Positions 1-8,651 of a stretch of DNA of 34,925 bases are shown here, piece by piece. The stretch is taken from the NCBI GenBank assembly GCA_903888765.1, contig CAISVF010000029.1, forward strand, positions 1 to 34,925. The letters are read 5' to 3'. Made by a program: the position numbers and the translations under genes. A model generated the notes under the pieces. It ran no database searches. It saw only the letters and a program-made list of their open reading frames with translations, and was not told the origin of the DNA. Positions within the stretch are counted from its first letter, which is position 1. Each line of letters starts with the position of its first letter. The stretch comes from an uncultured Verrucomicrobia subdivision 3 bacterium. Its GTDB lineage: Bacteria > Verrucomicrobiota > Verrucomicrobiia > Limisphaerales > UBA11358.

Positions 1-462
1 CATCAGTATTTCCTCGGACAAGGGCGACAGTGCGGTGTCCGGAATCGAGCACATCAAGTTGCCACTCATTTCAAGGGCGTAACTGGCAGTGCCGAGCGAT
101 GCCGCTGCGTCAAATTTGGCAACCTGCTGTGTGGGATGCACCCTGCGACTGGCTAAGCAAACACTCATAATAATCAGCATTGCTAGCGTTGTGGCCGGAA
201 TCAGTCGGGGCCAGATATCTTGCCAACGGAAGCTGGTTGCCGGTTCGGCGGACCGGATGGCGCCCAGAATCGCTGTATGCAACGATGGCGCGTCTGTCGG
301 TTGAGGGCGGGCTTGGGTAAAGGCCTGGTCCACGGCGGCGGCATCCGCCGCAAAACGGCGCAGCTCTGCGGATTCAGCCAGCGCGCGCTCCACTGCTGGC
401 GACAGCGCTTTGCGTTCGTCGAGCGCATGGGAGATGCGCCATTTGGTCAGCCACGTTTTCAT
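1..462 (-). CDS. Anti-sigma-like single-pass membrane protein (partial, runs off the window start)
   Basis: Reading the minus strand from the ATG at 462 gives 154 uninterrupted codons to the window edge, so the C-terminus is missing. The protein begins [16 protein letters not shown]. It has a charged, Ala-rich cytoplasmic-looking part of about 85 residues, one hydrophobic segment at about residues 92-107 (PATTLAMLIIMSVCLA), and then a presumed periplasmic part. Its ATG overlaps the stop of the upstream ECF sigma gene as ATGA (459-462), so the two are probably translationally coupled. Position, size and topology fit an anti-sigma factor or sigma-associated membrane regulator. No zinc-binding HxxxCxxC motif is visible in the part present. 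The role is inferred mainly from position; I do not recognise a family. Confidence 0.72.
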   Translation of the reverse strand, partial: MKTWLTKWRISHALDERKALSPAVERALAESAELRRFAADAAAVDQAFTQARPQPTDAPSLHTAILGAIRSAEPATSFRWQDIWPRLIPATTLAMLIIMSVCLASRRVHPTQQVAKFDAAASLGTASYALEMSGNLMCSIPDTALSPLSEEILM

Positions 463-1082
463 GATGTTTTTGCGCTCGATACTTTGTTGTAATCGCCGAG
501 GTTGATTTTCGCCGTTGGCATGGCCTGTGCCAGGGTTGGTGCCGGGTTCAATTGCTGGCCGAGTATTTGCCGGGCGCGAAAGAGCAGCACTTTGACATGC
601 ACCCGGGTTTTGCCGAGCACCTGGGCGATTTGGCGTACCTCCATATCTTCGGCGTAACGCAGCCAGAGCGCCTGGAATTGATTCACGGTCAGGCTTTGGC
701 GCGCCAACTGCCAAAGTTGTTGCCGGTCCTCTTGCTGTGCGAGCAGTTCTGCCGGATTAATTTCTTCCACCGCCTCGGGCATGGCTCCCTCTGCTGTCGG
801 CGGCGCGGAGCGCTGCCGGTCAATCCATTTGCGGCGCGCGATGGTGAATAGCCATGGGGCAAATTCCCGGCGCGCATCAAATTGCGCCATGCTTTGCGAC
901 GCTTTGACGAAGGTCTCCTGGGTGACTTCCCGCGCATCCGTGGCATTCCGGCAAAATTGGGTGACAAAGGCATGGACCCGATGTTCATATCGGTAGATCA
1001 ATTCTTCAAATGCCGCGAAGGAGCCAGCCTGCGCTTGTTGGGCCAGTTCCGCATCCGGGATTGAGGGTGATTCTTGATTCAT
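459..1082 (-). CDS. ECF-family RNA polymerase sigma factor
   Basis: The 207-residue protein starts [18 protein letters not shown]. Region 2 spans about residues 25-90 ([17 protein letters not shown], then [16 protein letters not shown] and [18 protein letters not shown]). Region 4 spans about residues 125-175 and includes the helix-turn-helix [20 protein letters not shown]. This is the normal ECF layout and length. The start is the ATG at 1082, which forms an ATGA overlap with the stop of the prepilin-like gene. A longer frame reaches 1268 but reads through that gene and lacks sigma-like sequence. The gene also overlaps the following anti-sigma-like gene. Group 70-type promoter recognition by core RNA polymerase is known for the family; the target genes here are unknown. 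Confidence 0.9.
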   Translation of the reverse strand: MNQESPSIPDAELAQQAQAGSFAAFEELIYRYEHRVHAFVTQFCRNATDAREVTQETFVKASQSMAQFDARREFAPWLFTIARRKWIDRQRSAPPTAEGAMPEAVEEINPAELLAQQEDRQQLWQLARQSLTVNQFQALWLRYAEDMEVRQIAQVLGKTRVHVKVLLFRARQILGQQLNPAPTLAQAMPTAKINLGDYNKVSSAKTS

Positions 1083-1852
1083 GACCGGCTTCGTGGCCAA
1101 TAGTGTGCGGCTGGCGGCTGGCTCGCTGGCACGAGCGTAGCATGTTCCTTCAGCCAAACCAAGTCTGCGAGCGAATAGAACCAGCGGCGTCCTTCGGCAT
1201 GGCCGTCCGCAAACGACAGCCTGCCCCCGTGGTTGTGGTAATCGGCGGGTGTGTCCACGGTGCTGCACTGGGAGCCCACGTCCACTCGAAAAAAACTATC
1301 GTTGATGGTCGGCCAATGCTCATCAATAAATACAAAAAAGTCGGCGGGGCGAATGATGGAACCAGAAGTCGGAAAGACAACTCCAGCCCCGTCGAGACTG
1401 ATTCCGTTCATGAAGCCGTTCATGGAATAACTGCGGATATTACCCGATTTATCTCCCGGGCATTTGTAAATGTCCGGATGGGCGGTGTAACGACCTAATA
1501 GACTGTTCTTGAGCAGCATGAGGTTTGTATTGTCTGGCCCGGGTGGTTGGGTGAGCCAGCCATCACACCAACTGCCGGTGTTACTGCCCCAACCAGCGGG
1601 GTTGGGAACCAGCCGCGAGCCGTGATCATCTGCATATATCTGCCATGCCAGTTGCAATTGTTTCGTATTGTTTAAGCACCGGATGCCTTGTGCCCTGGCT
1701 TTGGCGGAGGTCAAGGCCGGCAGCAACAGTGCTGACAGGATACCGATGATGGCGATGACCACCAGGAGTTCGATCAAGGTGAAACCGGCTGTCGGCCCTA
1801 AGCCGGTGTGTGTCTTATGCCGATCCTTCCTTGCCGGTTTGGCGGCGTTCAT
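1079..1852 (-). CDS. Prepilin-type N-terminal methylation protein with H-X9-DG motif (pseudopilin-like)
   Basis: This 257-residue protein has a type IV prepilin leader. A basic N-terminus is followed by [17 protein letters not shown] at about residues 24-40, with the conserved Glu at position +5 after the presumed cleavage Gly. Near the C-terminus [12 protein letters not shown] matches the H-X9-DG signature of the large secreted pseudopilin-like family common in Planctomycetes and Verrucomicrobia. The protein should be processed by a prepilin peptidase and held in the inner membrane or a pseudopilus; its specific role is unknown. Its ATG at 1852 overlaps the ankyrin gene stop, and its own stop overlaps the sigma factor ATG. 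That places it inside a sigma-factor operon, which is unusual. Confidence 0.88.
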   Translation of the reverse strand: MNAAKPARKDRHKTHTGLGPTAGFTLIELLVVIAIIGILSALLLPALTSAKARAQGIRCLNNTKQLQLAWQIYADDHGSRLVPNPAGWGSNTGSWCDGWLTQPPGPDNTNLMLLKNSLLGRYTAHPDIYKCPGDKSGNIRSYSMNGFMNGISLDGAGVVFPTSGSIIRPADFFVFIDEHWPTINDSFFRVDVGSQCSTVDTPADYHNHGGRLSFADGHAEGRRWFYSLADLVWLKEHATLVPASQPPAAHYWPRSRS

Positions 1853-2406
1853 TGCAACAGTCTGGCAATCCTGGGTCGCTCGGCCTTGATTTGCGCATAG
1901 TCCAGCTTGAGTCCGGCCGGAGCGAGCACGGTGCCAAAGAAATCGTATATGCCTTGGACGCTTTCAAAGGGCACTTGCACACTTTCCAGAGCCGTGCTGC
2001 CGAATTTGTTTTTCAAGTTTTTATCCGCACCCGCTTGCAAGAGCGCTTGGACGAGGTCCGCGTGTCCGAAAAAGGCAGCGCACATGAGCGCGGTCGAGCC
2101 GTCATTGTTTTGCCGATTGAGGTTCGCTCCGCCAGCGATTAATGCCTTCGCGGCTTGCGTCTGCCCGGCAACGGCGGCGGTTATCAGGGGAGTGCTGCCG
2201 GTCTTGGGATCCTTTGCATTTAAGTCGGAGCCGTTCGCAATATGCTGGTTGATGGCTTCCACGTTCCCATTAAATGCTGCGTCCTGCAGGTTGACTGTTC
2301 CCGCCGCTGCCCATTTTGAAACCGGTTTCTTTGGGTGGGAATCGCCGCAACCGGTAAGAAAGTGGACGGCCAATGCGGGCAGGAGCAGTATTTTTAGGAT
2401 TTTCAC
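1849..2406 (-). CDS. Ankyrin-repeat lipoprotein
   Basis: From a GTG at 2406 the protein is 185 residues and starts [16 protein letters not shown], followed by the lipobox LTGC. It is therefore a predicted exported lipoprotein. Ankyrin repeats follow at about residues 45-145: [22 protein letters not shown], then [19 protein letters not shown] and [19 protein letters not shown]. These mediate protein-protein binding, here outside the cytoplasm. The GTG was chosen because it places a lysine-rich n-region directly before the hydrophobic stretch. A TTG at 2484 in the same frame would add 26 polar residues and is less likely. No clear Shine-Dalgarno precedes either start. The stop overlaps the next gene's ATG. 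Confidence 0.82.
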   Translation of the reverse strand: MKILKILLLPALAVHFLTGCGDSHPKKPVSKWAAAGTVNLQDAAFNGNVEAINQHIANGSDLNAKDPKTGSTPLITAAVAGQTQAAKALIAGGANLNRQNNDGSTALMCAAFFGHADLVQALLQAGADKNLKNKFGSTALESVQVPFESVQGIYDFFGTVLAPAGLKLDYAQIKAERPRIARLLQ

Positions 2407-2501
2407 GAGTGTATTGTTTTTTGAATACCAGCCTTGTCCCCTGCTTTCCCTGTATTGGCCGTGTGCTTGTGTCGTACCGTTCAAGCGGCTGCTTGCGAGC
2501 C

Positions 2502-3470
2502 CTATTCTTTTGCTTCCTTCGCCGCCCGTTTGGCGGCCTTTCGTGCGGCGTCCGCCTTCATTATTTGCACCACCTCACCGGTTGACAAGTCGAGTTTGCC
2601 CGTCACGCGACTGCCGGTTTGCGCGATCGTGATCGCATTTGCCAGGCTGACCGTCTCCGGCTTGTCATTCTGCAGCTTTGACAGGGCCAGCAAGCCTTGC
2701 GCGATGGATAAGATGTGCCCTGCCACTTCGCCGCTATCGGCCACGAGTGTAAGGGTGCCATGGAATTTTTTCCCGGATTCGCCCAGCACCAATTGCACGG
2801 ATTGTGACAGTTTCAAAATGGCGGCGTTGGGATCGGAGTCGGCCAGTTTCATTTTTTGAGCTGCCGCTTCCACCATCGGTGTGCTGTCAGGCAAACCAAG
2901 TTCGGGGAACATGTTGCTGCTGGCAAGATTGGGTGTGGTGCCCGCCAGCACATCCAGGACGGCGGCCACGCTTTCTTCTCGCTTGCCGAAAATCACCCGA
3001 TTGCCTTGGATCGCCGCGTACACGCGTGGTTGGACGCCCTCTTTGGCCGGCTTTTTGTTGTCAATCCAATGATGAATGACATTCTGGCCGTGCGGGCTGC
3101 TTTGGTAATCCCGGGCCGCCTGCGCCAACGACACCAGGTGGGCGGGATCAAAATCCGCATAGATCATCAGCACGCCATCTTCCGGCGCTGCACTGGTCCC
3201 GTAAAGCGTCATGCCATGGAGTTGCGTGCGCAGGTCAAGATGGAACTGGCGTTGAAAGGTGGCTAGTTTGGCGGTGGCCCCAGGTTTGTCCATTTCCGCC
3301 AGAATATACTGGCCAATGTCTGTGGGCCGCAGGACGTCGCAGTCCAGATGCAGCAGCCAGGCGGGATGGGCAATGACCTCCGCGCGTTTCAGCGGCGTGG
3401 CGCTGGCCAGCAGGCTGAACGCACATGCAACGCTGGTGACAAGGATAAATTTCAATCCGGGTGATTTCAT
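2502..3470 (-). CDS. Secreted protein of unknown function
   Basis: The ATG at 3470 gives 322 residues and is preceded by a weak GAGAAA Shine-Dalgarno sequence. A Sec signal peptide is clear (MKSPGLKFILVTSVACAFSL, ending near LLASA). The mature part carries no motif I can name. It is rich in Lys/Ala and ends in a basic tail (KADAARKAAKRAAKEAKE). The middle contains LHLDCDVLRPTDIGQYILAE and phrases typical of a compact alpha/beta secreted fold. It is the first gene of the minus-strand sigma-factor operon and sits 95 bp before the ankyrin lipoprotein start. A role in envelope sensing or protection would fit the neighbours, but nothing in the sequence proves it. Confidence 0.8.
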   Translation of the reverse strand: MKSPGLKFILVTSVACAFSLLASATPLKRAEVIAHPAWLLHLDCDVLRPTDIGQYILAEMDKPGATAKLATFQRQFHLDLRTQLHGMTLYGTSAAPEDGVLMIYADFDPAHLVSLAQAARDYQSSPHGQNVIHHWIDNKKPAKEGVQPRVYAAIQGNRVIFGKREESVAAVLDVLAGTTPNLASSNMFPELGLPDSTPMVEAAAQKMKLADSDPNAAILKLSQSVQLVLGESGKKFHGTLTLVADSGEVAGHILSIAQGLLALSKLQNDKPETVSLANAITIAQTGSRVTGKLDLSTGEVVQIMKADAARKAAKRAAKEAKE

Positions 3471-3769
3471 GGTTTCTCGTTTGGTTATATGTTGATGTTC
3501 GGGCGGAAAGATACTTTCCCGCCACACCAAGCATACGTTAAAACTTGGCCACGGGTTACATTTCCTCGGTCGATTTATGCTGAATGCCAGCATGGGTCCC
3601 TCCAACCTTGGTTCAATGCGGCGGCTTTTGCTCGCGATACTTGCTGTGCTGATTGACTTTTTCCAGCGTGGCGTTGCAGACTGTGCCCATCGCATGCCCC
3701 GCCAGACCGTTCGGTGGTTCATGCCAACACGTGTCCCCACTAATTGGGAGCGAACGAAACGAAACTTGC
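3471..3769. promoter_or_regulatory. Divergent intergenic region between the sigma operon and the glutaminase gene
   Basis: About 299 bp separate two outward-facing genes and must hold both promoters. I found no convincing gene, strong hairpin or repeat. A TTGACT hexamer lies at 3653-3658 facing right, but no good -10 follows at 17 bp, so I do not call a promoter. The four-copy TTTGTAACTTT pattern seen elsewhere in the window is absent here. Confidence 0.4.
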
Positions 3770-6325
3770 ATGAATCCAATCGGAAAAATAATTCTCCCGA
3801 CCACGGCCGCGCTCGCCGTATTTGCCTCCATACAATTTGCCGGCGCCGTTGACGAAACACTGCGCCCGCCCGCCGTGCCGCTGGTGGCCTGTGATCCCTA
3901 TTTCAGCGTATGGTCGCCGGCAGATAAATTGACCGATGCCGACACTATCCATTGGACACAGCGGCCGCATCGCCTGGCCAGCCTGGTTCGGATTGATGGC
4001 AAAACTTTTCGGGTGATAGGTGGCGCCCCGGCCACGATACCCGCCCTGCCCCAGACTGGGTTGGAGGTGACGCCGACCCGGACAATTTACACGTTTGCCG
4101 GCGAGGGTATCCAACTCACGCTGACCTTCATGACGCCCGTGTTGCCGGATGATCTGATGATCTATTCCCGTCCGGTAACCTATGTCAGCTATGCGTTTGC
4201 CCGGTCAGATCAGCGGGCGCATCAAATTTCCTTTCAATTCGACGCCAATGGAGAAATCTCCCGCAACGACCCGGCCCAGGAACTGGTGGCTTCCCTCACG
4301 GGCGGGCAGCCGGATTATTGGTTCAACACGGTTCGCATCGGCACGGCTGCCCAGTCGGTGTTATCCCGGAAAGGGGACGACCTGCGCATTGACTGGGGTT
4401 GGCTTTACCTCGCCGGCCCCGCGGATCAGGCCACGGCGAGCTACCCGTCGGTCGCCGCCGCTGATGGCAAAACGGCTTCGATTCTGGCCCGGCTGGATTT
4501 TGCTTCCTTGGAGGTGTCCGCCGTGCCGGTTACCCGTTGGCTCATGTTGGCCTACGACGACGAATTTTCCATTCAATACTTTAAGCAAAATCTCCGGCCT
4601 TACTGGCGGCGCGGCGGCGATGATGCGGCGGCGTTGTTGAAAAAATCGGCGGCCGAATACGCCTCTCTGGTGCGGCGCTGCGTTAAATTCGATGCGGAAT
4701 TCATGGCGGATCTTCGGTTGGTCGGGGGCAAAAAATACGCGCGGCTCGGTGCTTTGGCGTTTCGTCAGGCCATCGCCGGCACCAAGCTGGTGGCGGATGA
4801 CAATGGCCAGCCGCTGCTGTTTCCCAAGGAAAATACCAGCAACGGCTGCATTGGTACGGTGGATGTGATTTATCCGATGTCGCCTTTGTTCCTGTTATTC
4901 GGCCCGTCGTTGTCCAAGGCGATGCTGGTGCCGGTCTTGGATTATGCCAGCTCGTCCCGCTGGAAATTTCCCTTTGCCCCGCATGATCTTGGCACTTATC
5001 CGCTGGCCAATGGCCAGGTTTATGGCGGTGGCGAGCGCACCGAGCAAAATCAAATGCCGGTGGAGGAAACGGCCAATCTCATTATCCTCACCACCGCGCT
5101 CGCCGAACAGGAAGGCAATGCAGATTTCGCCGCGAAATATTGGCCTGTGCTGGCCAAATGGGCGGATTATTTGCAAGCCAAGGGTTTTGATCCGGAACGG
5201 CAGCTCTGCACCGATGATTTTGCCGGTCATCTGGCGCACAACGTCAACTTGTCTGCCAAGGCGATCGTCGCCCTTGGCGCTTATGGCCGCTTGTGTGCTT
5301 TGCACGGACAGGCCGATGTTGGCCAGCAGTACAATGCTCTGGCCAGGCAATTTGCCGCGCGCTGGGTCAAAGAGGCGGACGATAGCGATCATTTCCGCCT
5401 GGCATTTGATCAGCGCGGCACCTGGAGTCAGAAATATAATTTGATCTGGGATCGCGTACTGGGTTTAAAGCTGTTTTCCGATGACCTGCTGACTCGCGAA
5501 ATGGCTTATTATCCCAAGGTTATGGAAAAATTCGGTTTGTCTCTGGATAACCGCAAACCCTACGCCGAATTGCCATGGTCGTTTTGGACCGCTGCGCTTA
5601 CCGGCAAGCGAGCGGATTTTGATAGGTTGCTCGACCCGATTTACGACTACGCCCGGCAGACGCCCAGCCGCGTGCCGTTCCCGGATTTTTATTGGACGCG
5701 CACTGCCAAGGAAGCTGGCATGCATGCCCGCCCGGTCATGGGTGGCATTTTTATTTGTCCGTTATTGGATCAGGCCATGTGGCATAAATGGGCCAGTCGC
5801 GACACCACCCGGTCTGCCCATTGGGCCCCGTTCCCGTCTGTTCCCCAGGTCACGGTGGTAGTGCCGGCGGCCGATACCGCACCCGCCATTTGGCGCTATA
5901 CGAAAATCCAGCCCCCGGACGGTTGGAACCTGCCGGCTTATGACGCCGGCGCATGGTCGGAAGGCAAGTCTGGTTTTGGCGCGGCGGGTACGCCGGGTGC
6001 GTTCATTGGCACGGTTTGGGACAGCGCCGATATCTGGCTGCGCCGTGAAATTGAACTGCCGGCCGCCAACCTGGATCATTTGCAGGCTTGGCTGCATCAC
6101 GATGAGGATGCCGAAGTTTATATCAACGGCATGCTGGCGCTAAAAACCAGTGGATGGATTGATGCCTATGAATCCATGGCCTTGACCGCTGCGGGCCGGA
6201 AGGCGTTGCGCCCGGGCAAAAATCTCATCGCTGTGCACTGCCATCAAACGTCTGGCGGGCAATATATTGATGTCGGTTTTGTCGTGGAACACCCTCCACG
6301 CATCCCGGTTGTCCCGGCACACTGA
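3770..6325 (+). CDS. Secreted glutaminase A-type protein (DUF4964/DUF5127/DUF4965 architecture) with a C-terminal beta-sandwich
   Basis: The 851-residue protein starts MNPIGKIILPTTAALAVFAS and has a Sec signal peptide ending near FAGA. The mature start (LRPPAVPLVACDPYFSVWSP, then IHWTQRPHRLASLVRIDGKTFR) is the DUF4964-like signature of fungal and bacterial GtaA-type glutaminases. It continues with a DUF5127-like beta-rich part and an (alpha/alpha)-barrel-like part (YKFP-like block SRWKFPFAPHDLGTYPLANGQ, then EETANLIILTTALAE). About 130 extra residues at the C-terminus (from PPDGWNLPAYDAGAWSEGKS to QYIDVGFVVEHP) resemble a galactose-binding-like beta-sandwich and may bind carbohydrate. Predicted activity is release of ammonia from glutamine outside the cytoplasm, but substrate is untested in bacterial members. 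The start at 3770 is preferred over 3653 because it opens the signal peptide. Confidence 0.88.
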   Translation: MNPIGKIILPTTAALAVFASIQFAGAVDETLRPPAVPLVACDPYFSVWSPADKLTDADTIHWTQRPHRLASLVRIDGKTFRVIGGAPATIPALPQTGLEVTPTRTIYTFAGEGIQLTLTFMTPVLPDDLMIYSRPVTYVSYAFARSDQRAHQISFQFDANGEISRNDPAQELVASLTGGQPDYWFNTVRIGTAAQSVLSRKGDDLRIDWGWLYLAGPADQATASYPSVAAADGKTASILARLDFASLEVSAVPVTRWLMLAYDDEFSIQYFKQNLRPYWRRGGDDAAALLKKSAAEYASLVRRCVKFDAEFMADLRLVGGKKYARLGALAFRQAIAGTKLVADDNGQPLLFPKENTSNGCIGTVDVIYPMSPLFLLFGPSLSKAMLVPVLDYASSSRWKFPFAPHDLGTYPLANGQVYGGGERTEQNQMPVEETANLIILTTALAEQEGNADFAAKYWPVLAKWADYLQAKGFDPERQLCTDDFAGHLAHNVNLSAKAIVALGAYGRLCALHGQADVGQQYNALARQFAARWVKEADDSDHFRLAFDQRGTWSQKYNLIWDRVLGLKLFSDDLLTREMAYYPKVMEKFGLSLDNRKPYAELPWSFWTAALTGKRADFDRLLDPIYDYARQTPSRVPFPDFYWTRTAKEAGMHARPVMGGIFICPLLDQAMWHKWASRDTTRSAHWAPFPSVPQVTVVVPAADTAPAIWRYTKIQPPDGWNLPAYDAGAWSEGKSGFGAAGTPGAFIGTVWDSADIWLRREIELPAANLDHLQAWLHHDEDAEVYINGMLALKTSGWIDAYESMALTAAGRKALRPGKNLIAVHCHQTSGGQYIDVGFVVEHPPRIPVVPAH

Positions 6326-6427
6326 ACTTTTCCATGCACCCGCACGGCTCGCAGCCAGCCCTCCTCCCTGGTAGCACGGTGTCATTTTCTGCCACCGTTG
6401 CAGCCCAGGTTTGGCCGGCGCTTGGAT

Positions 6428-7372
6428 TCACTTTTCAATGCCATCACGCCAGAGCCAGCGCATCGTCTCGGGAAAAATGGCCGCTCCGTGCTTTGGATTG
6501 TGGGTGCCTTCGCCAAATTTGAAGTTGTAATCCCAGCCCGCAAATTTCAGTGCGGCGGCCATCTCCTGGTTGGCCAGCGGCCAGTTGCCAAACTGGTTGT
6601 CGAGATCATGGCTTCCGTCTTGTAAAAACACCCGGATTTTCCGGCGCGACTCCAGCAGTTTTTTCAGCGCAAGCGTGTTGTAGAGTTCACCGGAGTTCTC
6701 CGGCTTTGTCTTGCGGATCGCCGGCGGATAACCGTAGCCGCCCCGGATGTTGGTGAAACTGCCAATGTGGCTCACCACCTTGCGGAAGGCATCCGGTCGC
6801 TCCCATGCCACGGTGAATGCACAAATGCCGCCGCTGCTGCCGCCGCAGATGGCGCGCTGCTCAGGGTCGTCGGTAAGTTTGTAAGTCTTGCCTACTTCGG
6901 GAAGGATCTCCTCCAGCAAAAAGCGCGCGTAGGTGTCACTCGGTGTGTCATACTCAAAACTGCGGTTGCGACGAGGCTCGGCCTTGGGTTCGACAGCCGG
7001 GAAAATCCCCGGACTGATGAAGATGCCAATCGTCACTGGCATCTGTCGGCTGTGAATCAGATTGTCAAAGACGAATACCGCGTTGTTTGGTCCGGCGAAG
7101 TTTTTGTCCTGCGGCTTGGCCTTGCCGCCGTCTTGAAACACCATGACAGCCGCAGGCTTCGCCGCATCATATTGTGCCGGCACATAGATCCACCAGTCGC
7201 GCACCGTGCCGGCGAAGATTTTCGAGTGCCATGGTTCCATCGCAATCACCTTGCCATGCGGTACCCCTGCCTTTGGCAGCGAATCCGGGCCGAGAACATA
7301 TTGGTCATCCTGCGGGGCGGCTATGGCCGCAGTGGAAAGAAGGAGCGGAAGCAGGGCGCAGAGTATTTTCAT
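6428..7372 (-). CDS. Secreted esterase of the Fes/D-like alpha/beta-hydrolase family
   Basis: The ATG at 7372 gives 314 residues with a signal peptide (MKILCALLPLLLSTAAIAA). The fold is an esterase D/enterochelin-esterase-like alpha/beta hydrolase (PF00756 type). The nucleophile elbow is CGGSSGG at about residue 178, and candidate acid and base residues are in VFLQDGSHDLDNQFGNW and EGTHNPKHGAAIFPE. Family members hydrolyse feruloyl, acetyl or siderophore esters. The secreted location and the polysaccharide-active neighbours favour a carbohydrate esterase, but this is inference. A TTG at 7387 would add five residues ahead of the signal peptide and is less likely. The gene faces the glutaminase gene tail to tail. 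Confidence 0.85.
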   Translation of the reverse strand: MKILCALLPLLLSTAAIAAPQDDQYVLGPDSLPKAGVPHGKVIAMEPWHSKIFAGTVRDWWIYVPAQYDAAKPAAVMVFQDGGKAKPQDKNFAGPNNAVFVFDNLIHSRQMPVTIGIFISPGIFPAVEPKAEPRRNRSFEYDTPSDTYARFLLEEILPEVGKTYKLTDDPEQRAICGGSSGGICAFTVAWERPDAFRKVVSHIGSFTNIRGGYGYPPAIRKTKPENSGELYNTLALKKLLESRRKIRVFLQDGSHDLDNQFGNWPLANQEMAAALKFAGWDYNFKFGEGTHNPKHGAAIFPETMRWLWRDGIEK

Positions 7373-7591
7373 GCAAATGAGTATCAACTCACACGAGGAT
7401 GCCTGTCAATGCAGGCTAAAGCGGTTTTTTTGCCATCGGTCTTTGCTCCGTCTCTATGTGTCCGCATTTGCTTTGCCATGCTCAATCAATGGCGATGGCA
7501 GGCATCCGCGTCTGCGCAAAATCGCGCCGGGTCTCGCCAGTTGCGGCTTGCTCCCGGCGGTTGGCAAAGATACTTCTATTGTCTGACTGAC
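7373..7591. promoter_or_regulatory. Divergent intergenic region between esterase and ECF sigma gene
   Basis: About 219 bp with no gene. GGATGCCTG at 7397-7405 is repeated as its reverse complement CAGGCATCC at 7499-7507, and part of the first arm can also pair locally (GCCTG 7401-7405 with CAGGC 7412-7416) ahead of a T7 run at 7422-7428. This could be an attenuator-like alternative fold in a leader of the sigma gene, but the stems are short and may be chance. The island's TTTGTAACTTT promoter pattern is not present before the sigma gene itself. Confidence 0.3.
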
Positions 7592-8236
7592 ATGTCCACT
7601 CCATTCTCACCCGAACCGCCCGATGCCGAATTGGTGCGTCGAGCCAAAGCCGGGGAGTTGGACGCTTTTGAGGCGTTGACCAACCGCTACGAGCAACGGG
7701 TTTATGGGCTGGCCATGCGGATGTTGCGACAGGCGCAGGATGCGGAGGATGTCACCCAACAAACTTTTCTCAGCGTGCTGGAAAACCTGGAGGGTTTTCG
7801 CGGCGACTCGAGTTTTTCCACCTGGGTGCTGCGCATCGCGAGCCATGCGGCGCTGAAAATCATCCGCAAACGAAAAGGTTTGCCCACCGTTTCGTTGGAA
7901 GAGGCGACGGAGCCTTCCGACAATATCAATTCCATTCCCCATCCGGAGTTCATCGCCGATTGGCGTCAGTCGCCGGCCCATCTGGTGGAACAGCATGAGG
8001 TCCGGCGTTTGTTGGATGATGCGCTGGCCCGGCTGGACGAAAAGTATCGGCTGGTTTTTTTGCTGCGGGATGCCGAGGGCTTGTCCGTCAAAGAAACTGC
8101 GGAAGCTCTGGAATTGAGCGAAGGCAACGTGAAAATACGGTTGCTGCGGGCGCGTTTACAGTTGCGCGAGGACTTAACCCGCGCACTGGGCGATCCGGCC
8201 CGCCAACTGGTTCGCTCGCCCCATCACCACCAATAA
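7592..8236 (+). CDS. ECF-family RNA polymerase sigma factor of the sulfur/redox island
   Basis: This 214-residue protein starts MSTPFSPEPPDAELVRRAKA. Region 2 is at about residues 25-95 (FEALTNRYEQRVYGLAMRML, AQDAEDVTQQTFLSVLENL, FSTWVLRIASHAALKIIRKR). Region 4 is at about 135-190 (LDDALARLDEKYRLVFLLRD, then the helix-turn-helix LSVKETAEALELSEGNVKIR). The true start is the ATG at 7592; a frame open from 6767 crosses the esterase gene in the opposite sense and has no sigma-like sequence before this point. The next gene encodes a zinc-binding anti-sigma factor. Four nearby ECF-like promoters (8256, 8611, 9896, 11826) are the natural candidates for its targets, though the assignment is inferred from proximity. 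Confidence 0.93.
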   Translation: MSTPFSPEPPDAELVRRAKAGELDAFEALTNRYEQRVYGLAMRMLRQAQDAEDVTQQTFLSVLENLEGFRGDSSFSTWVLRIASHAALKIIRKRKGLPTVSLEEATEPSDNINSIPHPEFIADWRQSPAHLVEQHEVRRLLDDALARLDEKYRLVFLLRDAEGLSVKETAEALELSEGNVKIRLLRARLQLREDLTRALGDPARQLVRSPHHHQ

Positions 8237-8255
8237 TATCCCTGTGCAAACAAAC

Positions 8256-8283
8256 TTTGTAACTTTCGACCGGCTGGCGGCTC
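8256..8283 (+). promoter_or_regulatory. ECF-type promoter before the anti-sigma gene (site 1 of 4)
   Basis: TTTGTAACTTT at 8256-8266 and GCGGCTC at 8277-8283 are separated by exactly 10 bp, the same as at three other sites in the island. The first block resembles an ECF -35 (TGTAAC) and the second a -10 with a CGRCT core. Transcription would start near 8290, just before the AAGGAG Shine-Dalgarno at 8291-8296. This would give the anti-sigma gene its own sigma-dependent negative-feedback promoter. Confidence 0.7.
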
Positions 8284-8305
8284 GGTCTTCAAGGAGACAA
8301 AATCC

Positions 8306-8551
8306 ATGAAGTGCGAAGAATTACTGGCGATGTTGAATGAGTACGTGGACGGCACCGTGGATCCGGCCATCTGCGAGGAATTCGAAAGGCACATGGCGGG
8401 CTGCAATCCCTGCCAGGTGGTCGTGGATAATATTCGTCAGACGATCACGCTCTACCGGGATGGTCGGCCGCATGCATTGCCGATGCAGTTTCGCGAAAAA
8501 ATGCACGCCGACTTGCGCAAAAAGTGGAAAGAAAAATTCCCAGCTCAGTGA
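8306..8551 (+). CDS. Zinc-binding anti-sigma factor (zf-HC2/ZAS type)
   Basis: This 81-residue protein starts MKCEELLAMLNEYVDGTVDP and contains FERHMAGCNPC at about residues 27-37. That is the H-x3-C-x2-C zinc motif of ZAS anti-sigma factors such as RsrA and ChrR; Cys3 may complete the site. A good AAGGAG Shine-Dalgarno lies 9 bp before the ATG. There is no membrane segment, so it is cytoplasmic, as expected for a redox- or thiol-sensing anti-sigma factor rather than an envelope sensor. It follows the ECF sigma gene by 69 bp, and a copy of the shared promoter pattern lies in that gap. In related proteins oxidation of the zinc thiols releases sigma; that mechanism is inferred here. Confidence 0.88.
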   Translation: MKCEELLAMLNEYVDGTVDPAICEEFERHMAGCNPCQVVVDNIRQTITLYRDGRPHALPMQFREKMHADLRKKWKEKFPAQ

Positions 8552-8610
8552 TTTAGCCGCCGCTCTATTGCCAGCAAACCGTTCGCACCCCGTCAGATAA
8601 CGCTACAAGT

Positions 8611-8638
8611 TTTGTAACTTTTCCTCAATCTGCGACTC
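8611..8638 (+). promoter_or_regulatory. ECF-type promoter before the first YeeE/YedE gene (site 2 of 4)
   Basis: TTTGTAACTTT at 8611-8621 and GCGACTC at 8632-8638, spacing 10 bp. The transporter ATG is at 8652, only 13 bp after the -10 block, so the predicted transcript starts within a few bases of the start codon. No Shine-Dalgarno is visible, which agrees with a leaderless mRNA. Confidence 0.72.
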
Positions 8639-8651
8639 CAGCATTCTGGAT

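Noticed and set aside
3653-3769. Upstream extension of the glutaminase gene to 3653
   Set aside because: The added 39 residues lie before a clear signal peptide that starts at 3770 and show no domain similarity.
7397-7507. Long-range inverted repeat GGATGCCTG/CAGGCATCC as a riboswitch or attenuator
   Set aside because: Nine-bp arms with a 93-nt loop can arise by chance and no known riboswitch core is visible.
6767-7591. Upstream extension of the second sigma factor by 275 residues
   Set aside because: The extension runs antisense across the esterase gene and has no recognisable domain; sigma-like sequence begins at 7592.
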